A DNA stretch of 64,000 bases, taken from NCBI RefSeq assembly GCF_017487405.1, contig NZ_CP062222.1, positions 372,001 through 436,000 of the forward strand, in the 5' to 3' direction. Shown piece after piece: positions 40,333-49,008 of this stretch (position 1 is its first letter; the number at the start of each line of letters is the position of its first letter). Made by a program: the position numbers and the translations under genes. The notes beneath the pieces were generated by a model. It had not been told where the DNA came from. It saw only the letters and a list, made by a program, of their open reading frames with translations, and made no database searches. Source of the DNA: Brevundimonas goettingensis. GTDB lineage: Bacteria; Pseudomonadota; Alphaproteobacteria; Caulobacterales; Caulobacteraceae.

Positions 40333-41275
40333 GCCGTCTCGCCTCCGGCGTCCTGACGCTCGCCGCCGCCCTCGCCACGATCGGCTGCAGCGGAGCCGAA
40401 CCGGCCGCGGCCCAATCCGCCGCCGCCCCGTACCGGCCCCCGCACCTGCCGACGATCCCCTGACCCGGCCCCTGAAGGCCAACCCCGACTGGCTGGTCCC
40501 CCAGACCCCGGTGAAGATCTTCGGCAATACGTATTTCGTCGGCACGCAGGGGCTCAGTATTGCCCTGATCGACACGGGGCAGGGCCTGATCCTGATCGAC
40601 GGCGCCGTGCCCCAGGCCGTCGGCGACATCGAGGCCAATATCGCCCGCCTCGGCTTCCGCATCCAGGATGTCCGCTACATCCTGAACACCGAGGCCCATT
40701 TTGACCATTCGGGCGGGATCGCCGCCCTGGCCCGCGACAGCGGCGCGACGGTGATTGCCGCCCCGGCGGGCGCCGAGGCCCTGCGCGCCGGCAAGGTGCT
40801 GGAAGCCGACCCGCAGGCGGCCCATATCGAGGCCTTCCCCGCCATCCCGACCGCGCGCCCTCTCGGCGACGGCCAGACCCTGACCCTCGGCGACGTGACC
40901 GTCACCGCCGTCCATACGCCTGGCCACACGCCCGGCAGCGCCAGCTGGACCTGGTCGTCGTGCGAGGCCGGCGTCTGCCACAGCGTCGTCTTCGCCTCGA
41001 GCCTCAACGCCGTCGCTGCCACGCCCTTCACCTATGCTGGCCATCCCGAGGCGACGCAGGCCCTGCGCGCCTCGATCGCGAGGGTCGAGGGGCTGGACTG
41101 CGACATCCTGATCTCGGCCCATCCCAACAATTCTGGGGGTATCGAAAAGCTGGCGGGCCGGGTGGCGAACGCGACGCCTAACCCCTTCATCGACCCCAAT
41201 GCCTGCAAGACCTATGGCGCGCGGGCGCGCGGCATTCTCGACCAGCGTCTGGCGACCGAAACGGCCGCCCGCTGA
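40329..41275 (+). pseudogene. Subclass B3-like metallo-beta-lactamase, frameshifted between signal peptide and enzyme
   Basis: A TTG at 40329 opens a frame encoding a signal sequence (SRLASGVLTLAAALATIGC) and ending in TGA at 40461. The enzyme starts in another frame: ADDPLTRPLKANPDWLVP about 40442 and VKIFGNTYFVGTQG from GTG 40511, to 41275. Joining them needs one extra base around 40414-40440. The mature part carries the B3 markers EAHFDHSGG, HTPGHTPGSASWTW and ISAHPNNSGG, but the first zinc-site His is Glu (40691). Without the signal peptide the enzyme would stay in the cytoplasm. It could also be a sequencing error. Confidence 0.75.
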
Positions 41276-41276
41276 C

Positions 41277-41693
41277 CTAAGCCTTGATCGGCGATCCGAT
41301 CGACCAGGTATGGCCGAACGGGTCCTTCACCTGCCCATAGCGATCGCCCCAGAACTGGTCCGACAGCGGGAAGATCGGCACGGCCCCCGCGACCACCGCC
41401 CGGTTCCACCATTCGTCGGCGTCATCGACCTGCAGGTGGATGGTCACCGAGGCCGGGACCACATCGACCTCTCCGCCCATCTCCGGAAACTCGTCCGACA
41501 GCATCACGCTGCCGCCGTTGATCTGCAGGTGGGAGTGAACCAGCCGCTCGCCGTCCTCGGCCACCATCCGCCGGACCTCCACCGCCCCGAAGGCGCGGGC
41601 ATAGAAGTCCACCGCCGCCATCCCGCCGCGCGAGGCGATGCTCAGATAGGGGGTGACCCCCGTGAGCGGGGGCGGCGCCTTGGTCTGGTCCAT
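41277..41693 (-). CDS. VOC-family protein (PhnB/glyoxalase-like)
   Basis: 138 residues from ATG 41693 (MDQTKAPPPLTGVTPYLSI), with GGAGA a few bases upstream. The fold shows YLSIASRGGMAAVDFYARAF and C-terminal VKDPFGHTWSIGSP, typical of PhnB-type members. Enzymatic role unknown. It ends a base or two after the metallo-beta-lactamase stop on the other strand and is divergent from rarA. Confidence 0.88.
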   Translation of the reverse strand: MDQTKAPPPLTGVTPYLSIASRGGMAAVDFYARAFGAVEVRRMVAEDGERLVHSHLQINGGSVMLSDEFPEMGGEVDVVPASVTIHLQVDDADEWWNRAVVAGAVPIFPLSDQFWGDRYGQVKDPFGHTWSIGSPIKA

Positions 41694-41763
41694 GGGAAGT
41701 CTCCGGTGGCTTGTCCCCACTCTAACGCGTGAAAACGACAGTCGAAACGCCTACATAGGCGCC

Positions 41764-43080
41764 ATGTCCGACCTGTTCGAAGCCTCCGGCGTCCTGCCGC
41801 CTGATGCGCCCCTCGCCGACCGCCTGCGCCCCCGCACCCTCGATGAGGTCGTGGGTCAGGACCATCTGCTGGGCGAGGGCGGGCCTATCCGCCGGATGAT
41901 CGAGGCGGGCCGTTTGGGCTCCATGATCCTCTGGGGGCCGCCCGGCACCGGCAAGACCACCATCGCCCGCCTGCTGGCGAAGGCGGCGGGGTACGAGTTC
42001 CAGCAGATCTCGGCCGTCTTCTCCGGCGTCGCCGACCTGAAGAAGGCGTTCGAACAGGCGAAGATGCGTCGCCTCGCCGGCCAGTCGACGCTTCTGTTCG
42101 TCGACGAGATCCACCGTTTCAACCGCGCCCAGCAGGACGGCTTCCTGCCCTTCGTGGAGGAGGGGGTCGTCACCCTCGTCGGCGCCACGACCGAGAACCC
42201 CTCGTTCGAGCTGAACGGAGCCCTGCTGTCCCGCTCCCAGGTCTATGTGCTCAAGCGGCTGGACGACGCCGCCCTCGACCAGCTTCTGGTCCGGGCCGAG
42301 GCGCATGAGGACAAGGCCCTGCCCCTGACGCCCGAGGCGCGCCACGCCCTCCTGGCCCTGGCCGACGGCGACGGCCGCTACCTCCTGACCATGACCGAGG
42401 TGCTGTTCGCCCTGCCGGAAGAGACTCCCCTCGACGTCCAGGGTCTGGCCGCCATCCTCCAGCGCCGCGCCCCGGCCTACGACAAGAGCCGCGAGGAGCA
42501 CTACAACCTCATCTCCGCCCTGCATAAGTCGGTGCGCGGCTCCGACCCCGACGCCGCCCTCTACTGGCTGGCGCGGATGCTGAACGGCGGCGAGGACCCC
42601 CTCTATCTGGCCCGCCGTATCGTCCGCATGGCGGTCGAGGACATCGGCGAGGCCGACCCCCTGTCCATCATGGTCGCCAATGCCGCCAAGGACACCTACG
42701 ACTTTCTCGGCAGCCCCGAGGGTGAACTGGCTCTCGCCCAGGCGGTGGTCCACCTCTCGACCGCGCCCAAGTCGGTCGGCGTCTATGAGGCCTTCAAGGC
42801 GGCCAAGCGCGCCGCCGCCGAGACCGGCTCCCTCATGCCCCCCGCCCACATCCGCAACGCCCCGACCAAGCTCATGAAGCAACTCGGCTACGGCAAGGGC
42901 TACCAGTACGACCCCGACACCGAGGAAGGTTTCTCCGGCGCCAACTTCTTCCCCGACGAGATGGAACGCCGCACCTTTTACAAGCCGAAAGGCGAGGGGC
43001 ACGAAGAGAAGATCAAGGCGAGACTGGAGCGCTGGGCCGCGATGCGGGCGCGGATACAGGCGGAGGGGCGGGGGGAGTGA
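41764..43080 (+). CDS. rarA: Replication-associated recombination ATPase RarA/MgsA
   Basis: 438 residues. AAA+ domain with Walker A GPPGTGKTT from residue 58, Walker B LLFVDEIHRFN and sensor 1 GATTENPSF, then the C-terminal clamp-loader-like oligomerisation domain (YWLARMLNGGEDPLYLARR). Acts at stalled forks with SSB and RecA. ATG 41764 (MSDLFEASGVLP) is supported by conservation of PLADRLRPRTLDEVVGQ; earlier frame residues (from 41653) are not. Confidence 0.95.
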   Translation: MSDLFEASGVLPPDAPLADRLRPRTLDEVVGQDHLLGEGGPIRRMIEAGRLGSMILWGPPGTGKTTIARLLAKAAGYEFQQISAVFSGVADLKKAFEQAKMRRLAGQSTLLFVDEIHRFNRAQQDGFLPFVEEGVVTLVGATTENPSFELNGALLSRSQVYVLKRLDDAALDQLLVRAEAHEDKALPLTPEARHALLALADGDGRYLLTMTEVLFALPEETPLDVQGLAAILQRRAPAYDKSREEHYNLISALHKSVRGSDPDAALYWLARMLNGGEDPLYLARRIVRMAVEDIGEADPLSIMVANAAKDTYDFLGSPEGELALAQAVVHLSTAPKSVGVYEAFKAAKRAAAETGSLMPPAHIRNAPTKLMKQLGYGKGYQYDPDTEEGFSGANFFPDEMERRTFYKPKGEGHEEKIKARLERWAAMRARIQAEGRGE

Positions 43081-43122
43081 AGTTGATCCCGCCGGGCTCG
43101 AGCGTTACGGACATTGAGACGG

Positions 43123-43313
43123 TCTCCTCCCTGTCGGCGGAGCCGATGGGGAGGTGGCGCGGCGCTCCTTCAGCGCCGTGACGGAGGGGGCGACACCGCA
43201 TCGACCGCAGAATTCCCTTACCTTCACCGCTTCCTCGCCTGCTCCGTCTCCTCGCCGAAGAGTTTCGGAGCCACCTCGACGGCGTCCCCAGCGGCGACCG
43301 GGGAGGAGACAGA
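43123..43313. repeat. Inverted GC-rich repeat region between rarA and the lipoprotein gene
   Basis: Begins CTCCTCCCTGTCGG and ends CGGGGAGGAG, with internal GGAGGTGGCGCGGCGC and GAGCCACCTC arms, so it looks like an inverted-repeat element. The remaining gap (43081-43122, 43314-43481) holds no convincing gene; the 109-residue frame at 43114-43443 is discounted. Confidence 0.55.
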
Positions 43314-43481
43314 AGGGAAGGTCCGCCTTTCATCCCTGACGGTCATGCGGAGCGTCCGCTATCCGGAAAGGTGCGATTGTCGGGTCTCGACCCATTGCGG
43401 ACATTTAGGCAATTTGTATGGGCGCCCCATCCTTGGTCAATGAGGACGCCGCTATGTCTCGCTACACGCTTCAGCGCTGGT

Positions 43482-44144
43482 TTAATCCACTGGCGGTGGC
43501 GGTGGCGGTGGCGGTGGTGGTGATGTGACGATGCCCGTTGCTGCAGTGCCTGTGGGCTTCGGGCTCGGCTCCTCGTCACGAACCGTCCCACCCGATGCTG
43601 TGATGGATGGCAGAGTAGGGCTTGTCGATGCCACTAGGCTTCCCGTCACTGGAACCATGGTTGCTGTATCGCGGATGAGCTGTTGAGTGAGCAACGCGGC
43701 TTGAGACTGGCTTATCGCACCGTTGGCCTCAAGCTGGCATATATAGAACATGCCTATATCGAGAAATGCCGTTCGCTCTGTAGTCGTCGAAAGCGATGCG
43801 GCAGCTTCTCGATAGGCTGCCGCGAGTTGAATGGCTGCTGCCTCGTCTCCCTTGTCGGCCGCGGTACGAGCGGCTTTCGAAAGGTCGATAAGCGACGATG
43901 GCGCGGATGCACTTCCCCCAAAACTCGATGTCCGCGTCGTCATGGCCCTCTGCATGCAGACTTCGCCGTTCCTCGTGATCATCCCGGCGTTGACGTCGTT
44001 CGACCAAACGAAAAGCGAGCCAATGGTTTGGTGTTGCTGATCGGCAAGTGAGATCAGACTTCGGCTTCCGTATTTGGGGATGGTGTCGCATGCGCTGAGT
44101 ACGCCTGTTGCAACGACAGCAGCCACAATCACGAGTCGATTCAT
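43482..44144 (-). CDS. Putative lipoprotein of unknown function, lower GC
   Basis: 220 residues from ATG 44144 with GGAGG upstream. Signal sequence with lipobox LSAC, then a helical, Ala/Gln/Thr-rich domain (DQQHQTIGSLFVWSND; AAAYREAAASLSTTTER) and a Pro-rich C-terminus with ten consecutive prolines coded by a GGTGGC microsatellite (43491-43521). GC is visibly lower than in neighbours (many AT-ending codons), suggesting recent acquisition. No family recognised and no operon partner. Confidence 0.7.
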   Translation of the reverse strand: MNRLVIVAAVVATGVLSACDTIPKYGSRSLISLADQQHQTIGSLFVWSNDVNAGMITRNGEVCMQRAMTTRTSSFGGSASAPSSLIDLSKAARTAADKGDEAAAIQLAAAYREAAASLSTTTERTAFLDIGMFYICQLEANGAISQSQAALLTQQLIRDTATMVPVTGSLVASTSPTLPSITASGGTVRDEEPSPKPTGTAATGIVTSPPPPPPPPPPVD

Positions 44145-44336
44145 CGCACCCTCCAAGGTCGTTCAAGAGAGCTATGACAACGGAAAGTTAGTCAAGAACA
44201 ATGTTACCCGAATCTTGAGAAGAAGGGGCTAGAGGGTGCGATAAGGTTGCTCATTGGCGCGGCCAACATCCGCTTCCCACCCTTAGCTGACGCTCAGACA
44301 GTCAGCTTTCCGCCATCATCCGCGTAGAACCCGGAA

Positions 44337-44714
44337 ATGAACCTCAACCACGTCACCGTCGAGGTCGCGGATATCCCGCGCAGCCGCGCCTTCTACCAGC
44401 GGCTCGGCCTGACCTTGATCGTCTCCGCCGACCACTATGCGCGGTTCGCCTGTCCCGAAGACGATGAGGGCAGGGCGACCTTCTCCATCCATCGGGCCGA
44501 GGCGGTCACGCCGAACGGGCCCGGGATCTATTTCGAATGTCCCGACCTCGACGCCCGCTTCGGGGCGCTTCAGGCGGCGGGCGTCGCCTTCGACAGCGGT
44601 CCCGTCGACCAGAGCTGGCTGTGGCGCGAGGCCTGGCTGCGCGACCCCGACGGCCATCGGCTCTGCCTCTATGTCGCGGGCGACAACCGCCTCGATCCGC
44701 CGTGGAAGGTCTAG
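44337..44714 (+). CDS. VOC-family protein (glyoxalase-like)
   Basis: 125 residues beginning MNLNHVTVEVADIPRSRAFYQ and ending with WLRDPDGHRLCLY. Typical VOC length. The divalent metal ligands (His, Glu) at the fold positions are present in part: H5 and E in FECPD, final in LCLY. Substrate unknown; one of four VOC genes in the window. It is followed by an inverted-repeat element. Confidence 0.88.
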   Translation: MNLNHVTVEVADIPRSRAFYQRLGLTLIVSADHYARFACPEDDEGRATFSIHRAEAVTPNGPGIYFECPDLDARFGALQAAGVAFDSGPVDQSWLWREAWLRDPDGHRLCLYVAGDNRLDPPWKV

Positions 44715-44728
44715 CTCTCTCTTCCTTT

Positions 44729-44901
44729 CTTTCGTCATCCTGCGGCAAGCGGCGCAGCCGCGCAGACCGGGGGACCCAGCGGCGCGCGGGAGCGCGAACC
44801 TGTCACGCACACCCACCTTCCGACCTCGCGGTTGAACAGATCGCCTTCGGCGCCGCCGGGTCCCCCGGTCGCTCCTGCGGAGCGCCGGAGGATGACGAAA
44901 G
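44729..44901. repeat. 173-bp element with perfect 13-bp terminal inverted repeats
   Basis: Left end CTTTCGTCATCCT at 44729-44741, right end AGGATGACGAAAG at 44889-44901, exact inverted repeats. Inner arms GGGGGACCC and GGGTCCCCC are also inverted. No ORF of its own; a MITE-like or palindromic intergenic element. Confidence 0.75.
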
Positions 44902-44983
44902 ATCGCACCCCTGAGTGATCGCTGTTCATTGTCGCCATCCCCGCTTGCTGTCAGGCTGGCCGCAAATCCTGGGGAGGAAGACA

Positions 44984-45418
44984 ATGGCTGAAGCCAGAAA
45001 AACACCGTGGCATCTGTGGCTTGTGGGCGTGCTGGGCCTGTTCTGGAACGGCTTCGGGGCGACCGACTTCGCCATGAGCATGATCCAGGGCGACGCCTGG
45101 TACCGCATGAACAGGATGACCGAGGCCCAGATCGCGGCCATGCACGCCTATCCGGCCTGGATGTATGTCGTCTGGTTCGCCGGCACCTGGGGCGCGCTGA
45201 TCGGCACGGGGCTGCTGCTGTTCCGCAGCCGCTTCGCCGTCCACGCCTTCGCCGTGTCGCTGCTCGGCTTCCTGATGAGCCTCGTCTACGGCTACTTCAT
45301 TTCGCCGGACAAGACGGCCGCCCACGGGATGGAGATCATGCACGGCGTCATCTTCGCCGGCTGCCTCTTCTTCCTCTGGTACGCCTGGACCATGGCGAAG
45401 AAGGGTGTCCTGCGCTGA
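44984..45418 (+). CDS. Small conserved-looking membrane protein
   Basis: 144 residues from ATG 44984 (MAEARKTPWHLWLVG), preceded by GGGGAGGAAG. Four hydrophobic segments (about 10-30, 60-80, 85-105, 118-138), short loops, a His near the C-terminal third (HGMEIMHG). No enzyme motif. Family not recognised. Confidence 0.75.
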   Translation: MAEARKTPWHLWLVGVLGLFWNGFGATDFAMSMIQGDAWYRMNRMTEAQIAAMHAYPAWMYVVWFAGTWGALIGTGLLLFRSRFAVHAFAVSLLGFLMSLVYGYFISPDKTAAHGMEIMHGVIFAGCLFFLWYAWTMAKKGVLR

Positions 45419-45649
45419 AATCCATCGCACCCTGAGAGTGCAAAATTTCTTGGGCCAAGTGTCTGAAAGAAAAGGCTTTGCACTTTTGCACTCTGTTTTT
45501 CCGAGTGCAGGCGAGGTCAGGGTTCATCAGTCACGGCGTCTGAACTTCCGGCCCTAAGTGCCCGATATCAAGGAATATATATTCCTTTTAGATCGGCGTC
45601 GGCCCCGTCACGGGCTGACGCCGCCCTCGTCATCGGCTAGGGACCGGGG
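45419..45649. other. AT-rich intergenic region with palindromes
   Basis: GAGTGCAAAA (about 45435) is repeated in inverted form as TTTTGCACTC (about 45483-45492), and AAGGAATATATATTCCTT at 45570-45587 is an 18-bp perfect palindrome. No gene seen. The A+T content is far above the flanking DNA. It lies before the RluA-type gene. Confidence 0.6.
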
Positions 45650-46393
45650 GTGAGAACCCGCCCGCCCCCCGTCCTGACGCCTGAGGAGACCGCCGCCGTG
45701 CGGTCCTGGGTCATCCATGAGGACGCCCATGTCATCGCCATCAACAAGCCCGGCGGCCTGACCAGCCAGGGCGGGGTGAAGCACGCCCACACCCTGGACG
45801 ACCTGCTCTGGGCCTTCGCCCGGTCGAACGGCAAGCGGCCCGAGCTGGTCCACCGGCTGGACCGCGACACCTCCGGCGTCATCCTGTCGGCGAAGACCAA
45901 GCCGGCCGCCGGCTTCCTCGGCAAGGCCATCCAGGCCCGCAAGCTGACCAAGACCTATCTGGCCCTGGTCTCCGAGCCGCCCCAGCCGCCGTCCGGCCGC
46001 ATCGAGACGCCCCTGCTGCGGGTCGAGGTCGGGCGCGAGAGCTGGATGAAGGTCGCCGACCTCGAGACCCCCGGCGCCCAGGCCTCCCAGAGCCGCTACC
46101 GCACCCTGGCCTCGTCCGAGGACGGCGCCTTGGTGGAACTGGAGCCCTTCACCGGCCGCATGCACCAGCTGCGGGTCCATATGGCCTCCATCGGCCGGCC
46201 CCTGATCGGCGACGTCAAGTACGGCGGGGCCCTGACGGCGGCGGGCCGGGCCGCGCCGCGCCTGATGCTCCATGCCGTCTCGCTGGACTTCCCCCACCCC
46301 GAGGGCGGCCGCATGACGATCTCGGCCCCGCCGCCCGAGGACTTCCGCGCCCTCGCCGAGGCAATGGGTGTCGCCAAAGGCCTGCCTTCCTAA
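45650..46393 (+). CDS. RluA-family pseudouridine synthase
   Basis: 247 residues beginning at GTG 45650. Conserved motif HRLDRDTSG at 68-76 with catalytic Asp71, then KLTKTYLALV and the C-terminal EPFTGRMHQLRVHMASIGRP. It lacks the N-terminal S4 domain seen in the relative at 49005. It isomerises uridine in rRNA or tRNA; the exact target is unknown (RluA, RluC, RluD or TruC-like). Confidence 0.9.
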   Translation: MRTRPPPVLTPEETAAVRSWVIHEDAHVIAINKPGGLTSQGGVKHAHTLDDLLWAFARSNGKRPELVHRLDRDTSGVILSAKTKPAAGFLGKAIQARKLTKTYLALVSEPPQPPSGRIETPLLRVEVGRESWMKVADLETPGAQASQSRYRTLASSEDGALVELEPFTGRMHQLRVHMASIGRPLIGDVKYGGALTAAGRAAPRLMLHAVSLDFPHPEGGRMTISAPPPEDFRALAEAMGVAKGLPS

Positions 46394-46451
46394 GGGCTTG
46401 CGGGAACGATCCGGTTGCGGTGACGCTCTCCCTTCAAAGGGAGACCCGCTC

Positions 46452-46943
46452 ATGAAGCGCCTGATCACCATCGCCCTCGTGGCCTCGACCGCGGCCCTCG
46501 CGGCCTGCGCCAGCCTCGCCCCCTACGGCCCCCAGCGCGGCCCGGGCGGGCAGGGCTTCGCGGAACAGCGGATCGAGAGCGACCGCTACCGCGTCACCTA
46601 CAACGGCGTCGGCGCCCCCGGCCCGGTCGCCGACCGCGCCCTGCTGCGCGCCGCCCAGCTGACCACCGATCAGGGCTATGACTGGTTCGAGGTGACCCAG
46701 CGCTACATCGACGGCCGCCCCGACAGCGCGGGCGGCGTTCGACCCACGGTCGGCGTCGGCTTCGGCTCGTCCAACTACGGCGGTTGGCGCACGTCCGGGA
46801 GCAGTGTCGGCGTCGGCCTGAACTTCAGCGGTCCGTCCCCGACCTCGACCACGCTGGAGGTCCGCCTCGGCCGGGGCCAGCGCCCCGACCGCCCGGAGGC
46901 CTATGACGCCCGCGAGATCCAGCGCTCGCTGCGCCCGGGCTGA
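46452..46943 (+). CDS. Small secreted lipoprotein (CC0125/CC1285-like)
   Basis: 163 residues from ATG 46452 (MKRLITIALVASTAALAAC). Lipobox AAC at residues 18-19. Mature part has DRYRVTYNGVGAPGPVADRA and DQGYDWFEV, with a Gly/Ser-rich C-terminal half. This resembles a Caulobacter lipoprotein family whose function is unknown; the match is from memory and moderately certain. The longer frame from 46368 is discarded for lack of a start site. Confidence 0.7.
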   Translation: MKRLITIALVASTAALAACASLAPYGPQRGPGGQGFAEQRIESDRYRVTYNGVGAPGPVADRALLRAAQLTTDQGYDWFEVTQRYIDGRPDSAGGVRPTVGVGFGSSNYGGWRTSGSSVGVGLNFSGPSPTSTTLEVRLGRGQRPDRPEAYDAREIQRSLRPG

Positions 46944-46947
46944 GGCG

Positions 46948-47154
46948 TCAACCGGGCTTCAGCCAGTTCGACGCGGACATCAGGAGCGAGCCGGCGACCA
47001 GACACGCAAACATGACCCATGCCCCTCGCACTTGCAGGACGGGCTGGGCCGGGAAGCGGCGGGCGCTGCGTACGCTCATGACGACGAAGGTCGCACCGGC
47101 CGTCAGCAGCAGGACGAGCCCGATTGCGGCGGTGATCTGACTGACAACGTACAC
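46948..47154 (-). CDS. Small two-helix membrane protein
   Basis: 68 residues from GTG 47154, which directly abuts the stop of the upstream 418-residue gene. Two hydrophobic segments (about 8-27 and 45-62) around a basic loop RSARRFPAQP. No known family. Likely co-transcribed with the larger membrane protein. Confidence 0.6.
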   Translation of the reverse strand: MYVVSQITAAIGLVLLLTAGATFVVMSVRSARRFPAQPVLQVRGAWVMFACLVAGSLLMSASNWLKPG

Positions 47155-48405
47155 CTACCGCCCCCGCGTCAGCGCCCGGTACTCGACCAGCCGTTCCTTG
47201 TCGCGGCGGACCTGATCGGCGACGGCGTCGTCGACGTCCAGCGAGGCGTAGCGGACCCAGCCCTCGACGCCCAGCTTGCCCTGGATCGCCGCCGTCGGCG
47301 TGGCCCACAGGAAGTAGGACAGGGTGCTGACCGCGCCGCCCAGCAGGATGGCCAGGACCTGCAGGCCCCGGAACCAGCCGGCCTCGACGGGCGCGGGCTC
47401 GAACAGGAAGACGGCGAGCCACAGGATGAAGACCAGCGGCGTCACGAACCGGGCGAACCAGCGCATCCAGTAGCGCTCGCGCCGCACCCGCCACAGCTCC
47501 ATCTGGACGTACTTCTCGAGGTACTCCATTCGCGCGGCCAGCCACATGGTCAGACGCGTCAGATAGTGGGACCGACGCCCCCAGCCCTTGCCGTCCATCT
47601 GGTACTGGGTCTCGGCCTGGTCGGCCATGGCGCGGGCGGAGGTGAACAAATTCTGCAGCTCCCGCGTCCGCTGCACGATCTCGCGCGACAGCTCGTAGGA
47701 GTCGTTCTCGAGCCGGAACCGGTACTGGATGAACAGCACCTGCTGGACGCCGAACCAGAGGCCGACGGCGACCAGCATGGCGCCCGCGGCGATGGCCGCG
47801 CCGGAGATCAGCGAGCCCGTCCACTGGCTGAACCAGGTCGGGCCCAGCGTCGCCAGCAGGGCGAAGCCGATCAGGGCCAGCAGCTGGCACAGCCGCTTGG
47901 TGCCGACGTGGACGCACAGGGCCCGGAAGACGCGGCGGCCATAGGCGTGGATGTGCGAGCGCAGGTCCTCGTCGACCGGGAACCGCTCCTCGATCTGGCG
48001 GGCGAACAGGACGTGGAACCGGTCCGGCTTCCCCTCCGTCTCCCAGAAGGGGAAGATGTCCAGCGGCTGGTTGAAGTAGGCGTTGATGTGGGACGACACC
48101 GCCATGATCGTCGCCGGGTCGCTGGAGAAGACCTCCGCGTCCTGGATCGGGCGCATGATGCCGTCGGCGGCGCGCAGGGTGCTCGGATGGTCGGGCGTGG
48201 CCTGGGGCACGGGGCGATCCGGGTTCACCGCGGCGCCCGGAGGCGGCGCGTCCGTCGGCTGGATATAGCCCTGGGGGTCCGCCACGCGCGTCGGCTCGTT
48301 CACCGGCGGATGGGCCGTCACAGGCTCCAGCTCGAACGGCGACGGCGGATAGGGATCGCCGCCCGTTCCTGGGCCGTTCGGTCCTTGCGGGTGGTCGTTC
48401 GACAT
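47155..48405 (-). CDS. Membrane protein of unknown function with disordered N-terminus
   Basis: 416 residues from ATG 48405 (MSNDHPQGPNG). Residues 1-85 are Pro/Gly rich and disordered. Next is a soluble part with HINAYFNQPLDIFPFWET, then two hydrophobic segments (ALIGFALLATLGPTW; AAIAAGAMLVAVGLWFG), a long charged coiled region, and a second pair of segments (FVTPLVFILWLAVFLF; GLQVLAILLGGAVSTL). Orientation is not clear. No known family. The next gene, crcB, is divergent about 200 bases away. Confidence 0.65.
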   Translation of the reverse strand: MSNDHPQGPNGPGTGGDPYPPSPFELEPVTAHPPVNEPTRVADPQGYIQPTDAPPPGAAVNPDRPVPQATPDHPSTLRAADGIMRPIQDAEVFSSDPATIMAVSSHINAYFNQPLDIFPFWETEGKPDRFHVLFARQIEERFPVDEDLRSHIHAYGRRVFRALCVHVGTKRLCQLLALIGFALLATLGPTWFSQWTGSLISGAAIAAGAMLVAVGLWFGVQQVLFIQYRFRLENDSYELSREIVQRTRELQNLFTSARAMADQAETQYQMDGKGWGRRSHYLTRLTMWLAARMEYLEKYVQMELWRVRRERYWMRWFARFVTPLVFILWLAVFLFEPAPVEAGWFRGLQVLAILLGGAVSTLSYFLWATPTAAIQGKLGVEGWVRYASLDVDDAVADQVRRDKERLVEYRALTRGR

Positions 48406-48612
48406 GGCCAATCCGGTCCCCTCAGTCAGCCTGACATCGTGGCAGAGATCGCGGCCTCGTTGGACGACGTTCTCTCGCGGCGCGAACTGCCCGCCGCCCA
48501 GCTATCACCGTTAACCGGTACGGTTAGCAAGTGACGTTTCGTTCAGACAGACAGAGGCTTCGCGGCCATCGGCCCTTCGCAAGCGGGCCGGTCAGGGTAT
48601 AAGCCCCGCATC

Positions 48613-49008
48613 ATGACACGCTTCCTTCTCGTCGCCATCGGCGGAGCGCTCGGCTCCGTGGCGCGCTACGGCGTCGGACTGGCCGCGGGACGACTCTTCC
48701 CCGGCGCGGCCTGGCCTTACGGCACACTGACCGTCAATCTCGTCGGCGGCCTCGTCATGGGCCTTGTCGTCGGCTGGCTGGCCGCGCGCGGCGGGGCGAG
48801 CCAAGAGAGCGTGCGCGTCTTCGCCGCCGTGGGCGTGCTAGGCGGCTTCACCACCTTCTCGGCCTTCTCGCTGGAGACGGCCCTGCTGATCGAGCGCCGC
48901 CAGCTCGGTCTCGCCGCCGCCTATGTCGCCGTGTCGGTGGTCTGCGCCATCGCCGCCGTCTTCCTGGGCCTGATGATCGCCCGTCGCGCCTTCGGAGCCG
49001 CCGCATGA
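48613..49008 (+). CDS. crcB: Fluoride exporter CrcB/Fluc
   Basis: 131 residues, four transmembrane helices, functioning as a dual-topology dimer. Motifs GGALGSVARYGVGLAAG, TLTVNLVGGLVMG and GVLGGFTTFSAFSLE match Fluc channels. No fluoride riboswitch was found upstream. It is the first of five genes linked by four-base ATGA overlaps. Confidence 0.93.
   Translation: MTRFLLVAIGGALGSVARYGVGLAAGRLFPGAAWPYGTLTVNLVGGLVMGLVVGWLAARGGASQESVRVFAAVGVLGGFTTFSAFSLETALLIERRQLGLAAAYVAVSVVCAIAAVFLGLMIARRAFGAAA

Noticed and set aside
43114-43443. 109-residue ORF downstream of rarA
   Set aside because: Arg/Ser/Gly-rich translation of repeat DNA without a ribosome-binding site.
48515-48535. CtrA-type box TTAA-N7-TTAA
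   Set aside because: TTAACCGGTACGGTTAG has a wrong spacing and second half; it is a partial palindrome AACCG-GTA-CGGTT only.
48535-48612. Fluoride riboswitch before crcB
   Set aside because: No sequence matching the crcB motif pseudoknot was seen in the 78 bases upstream.
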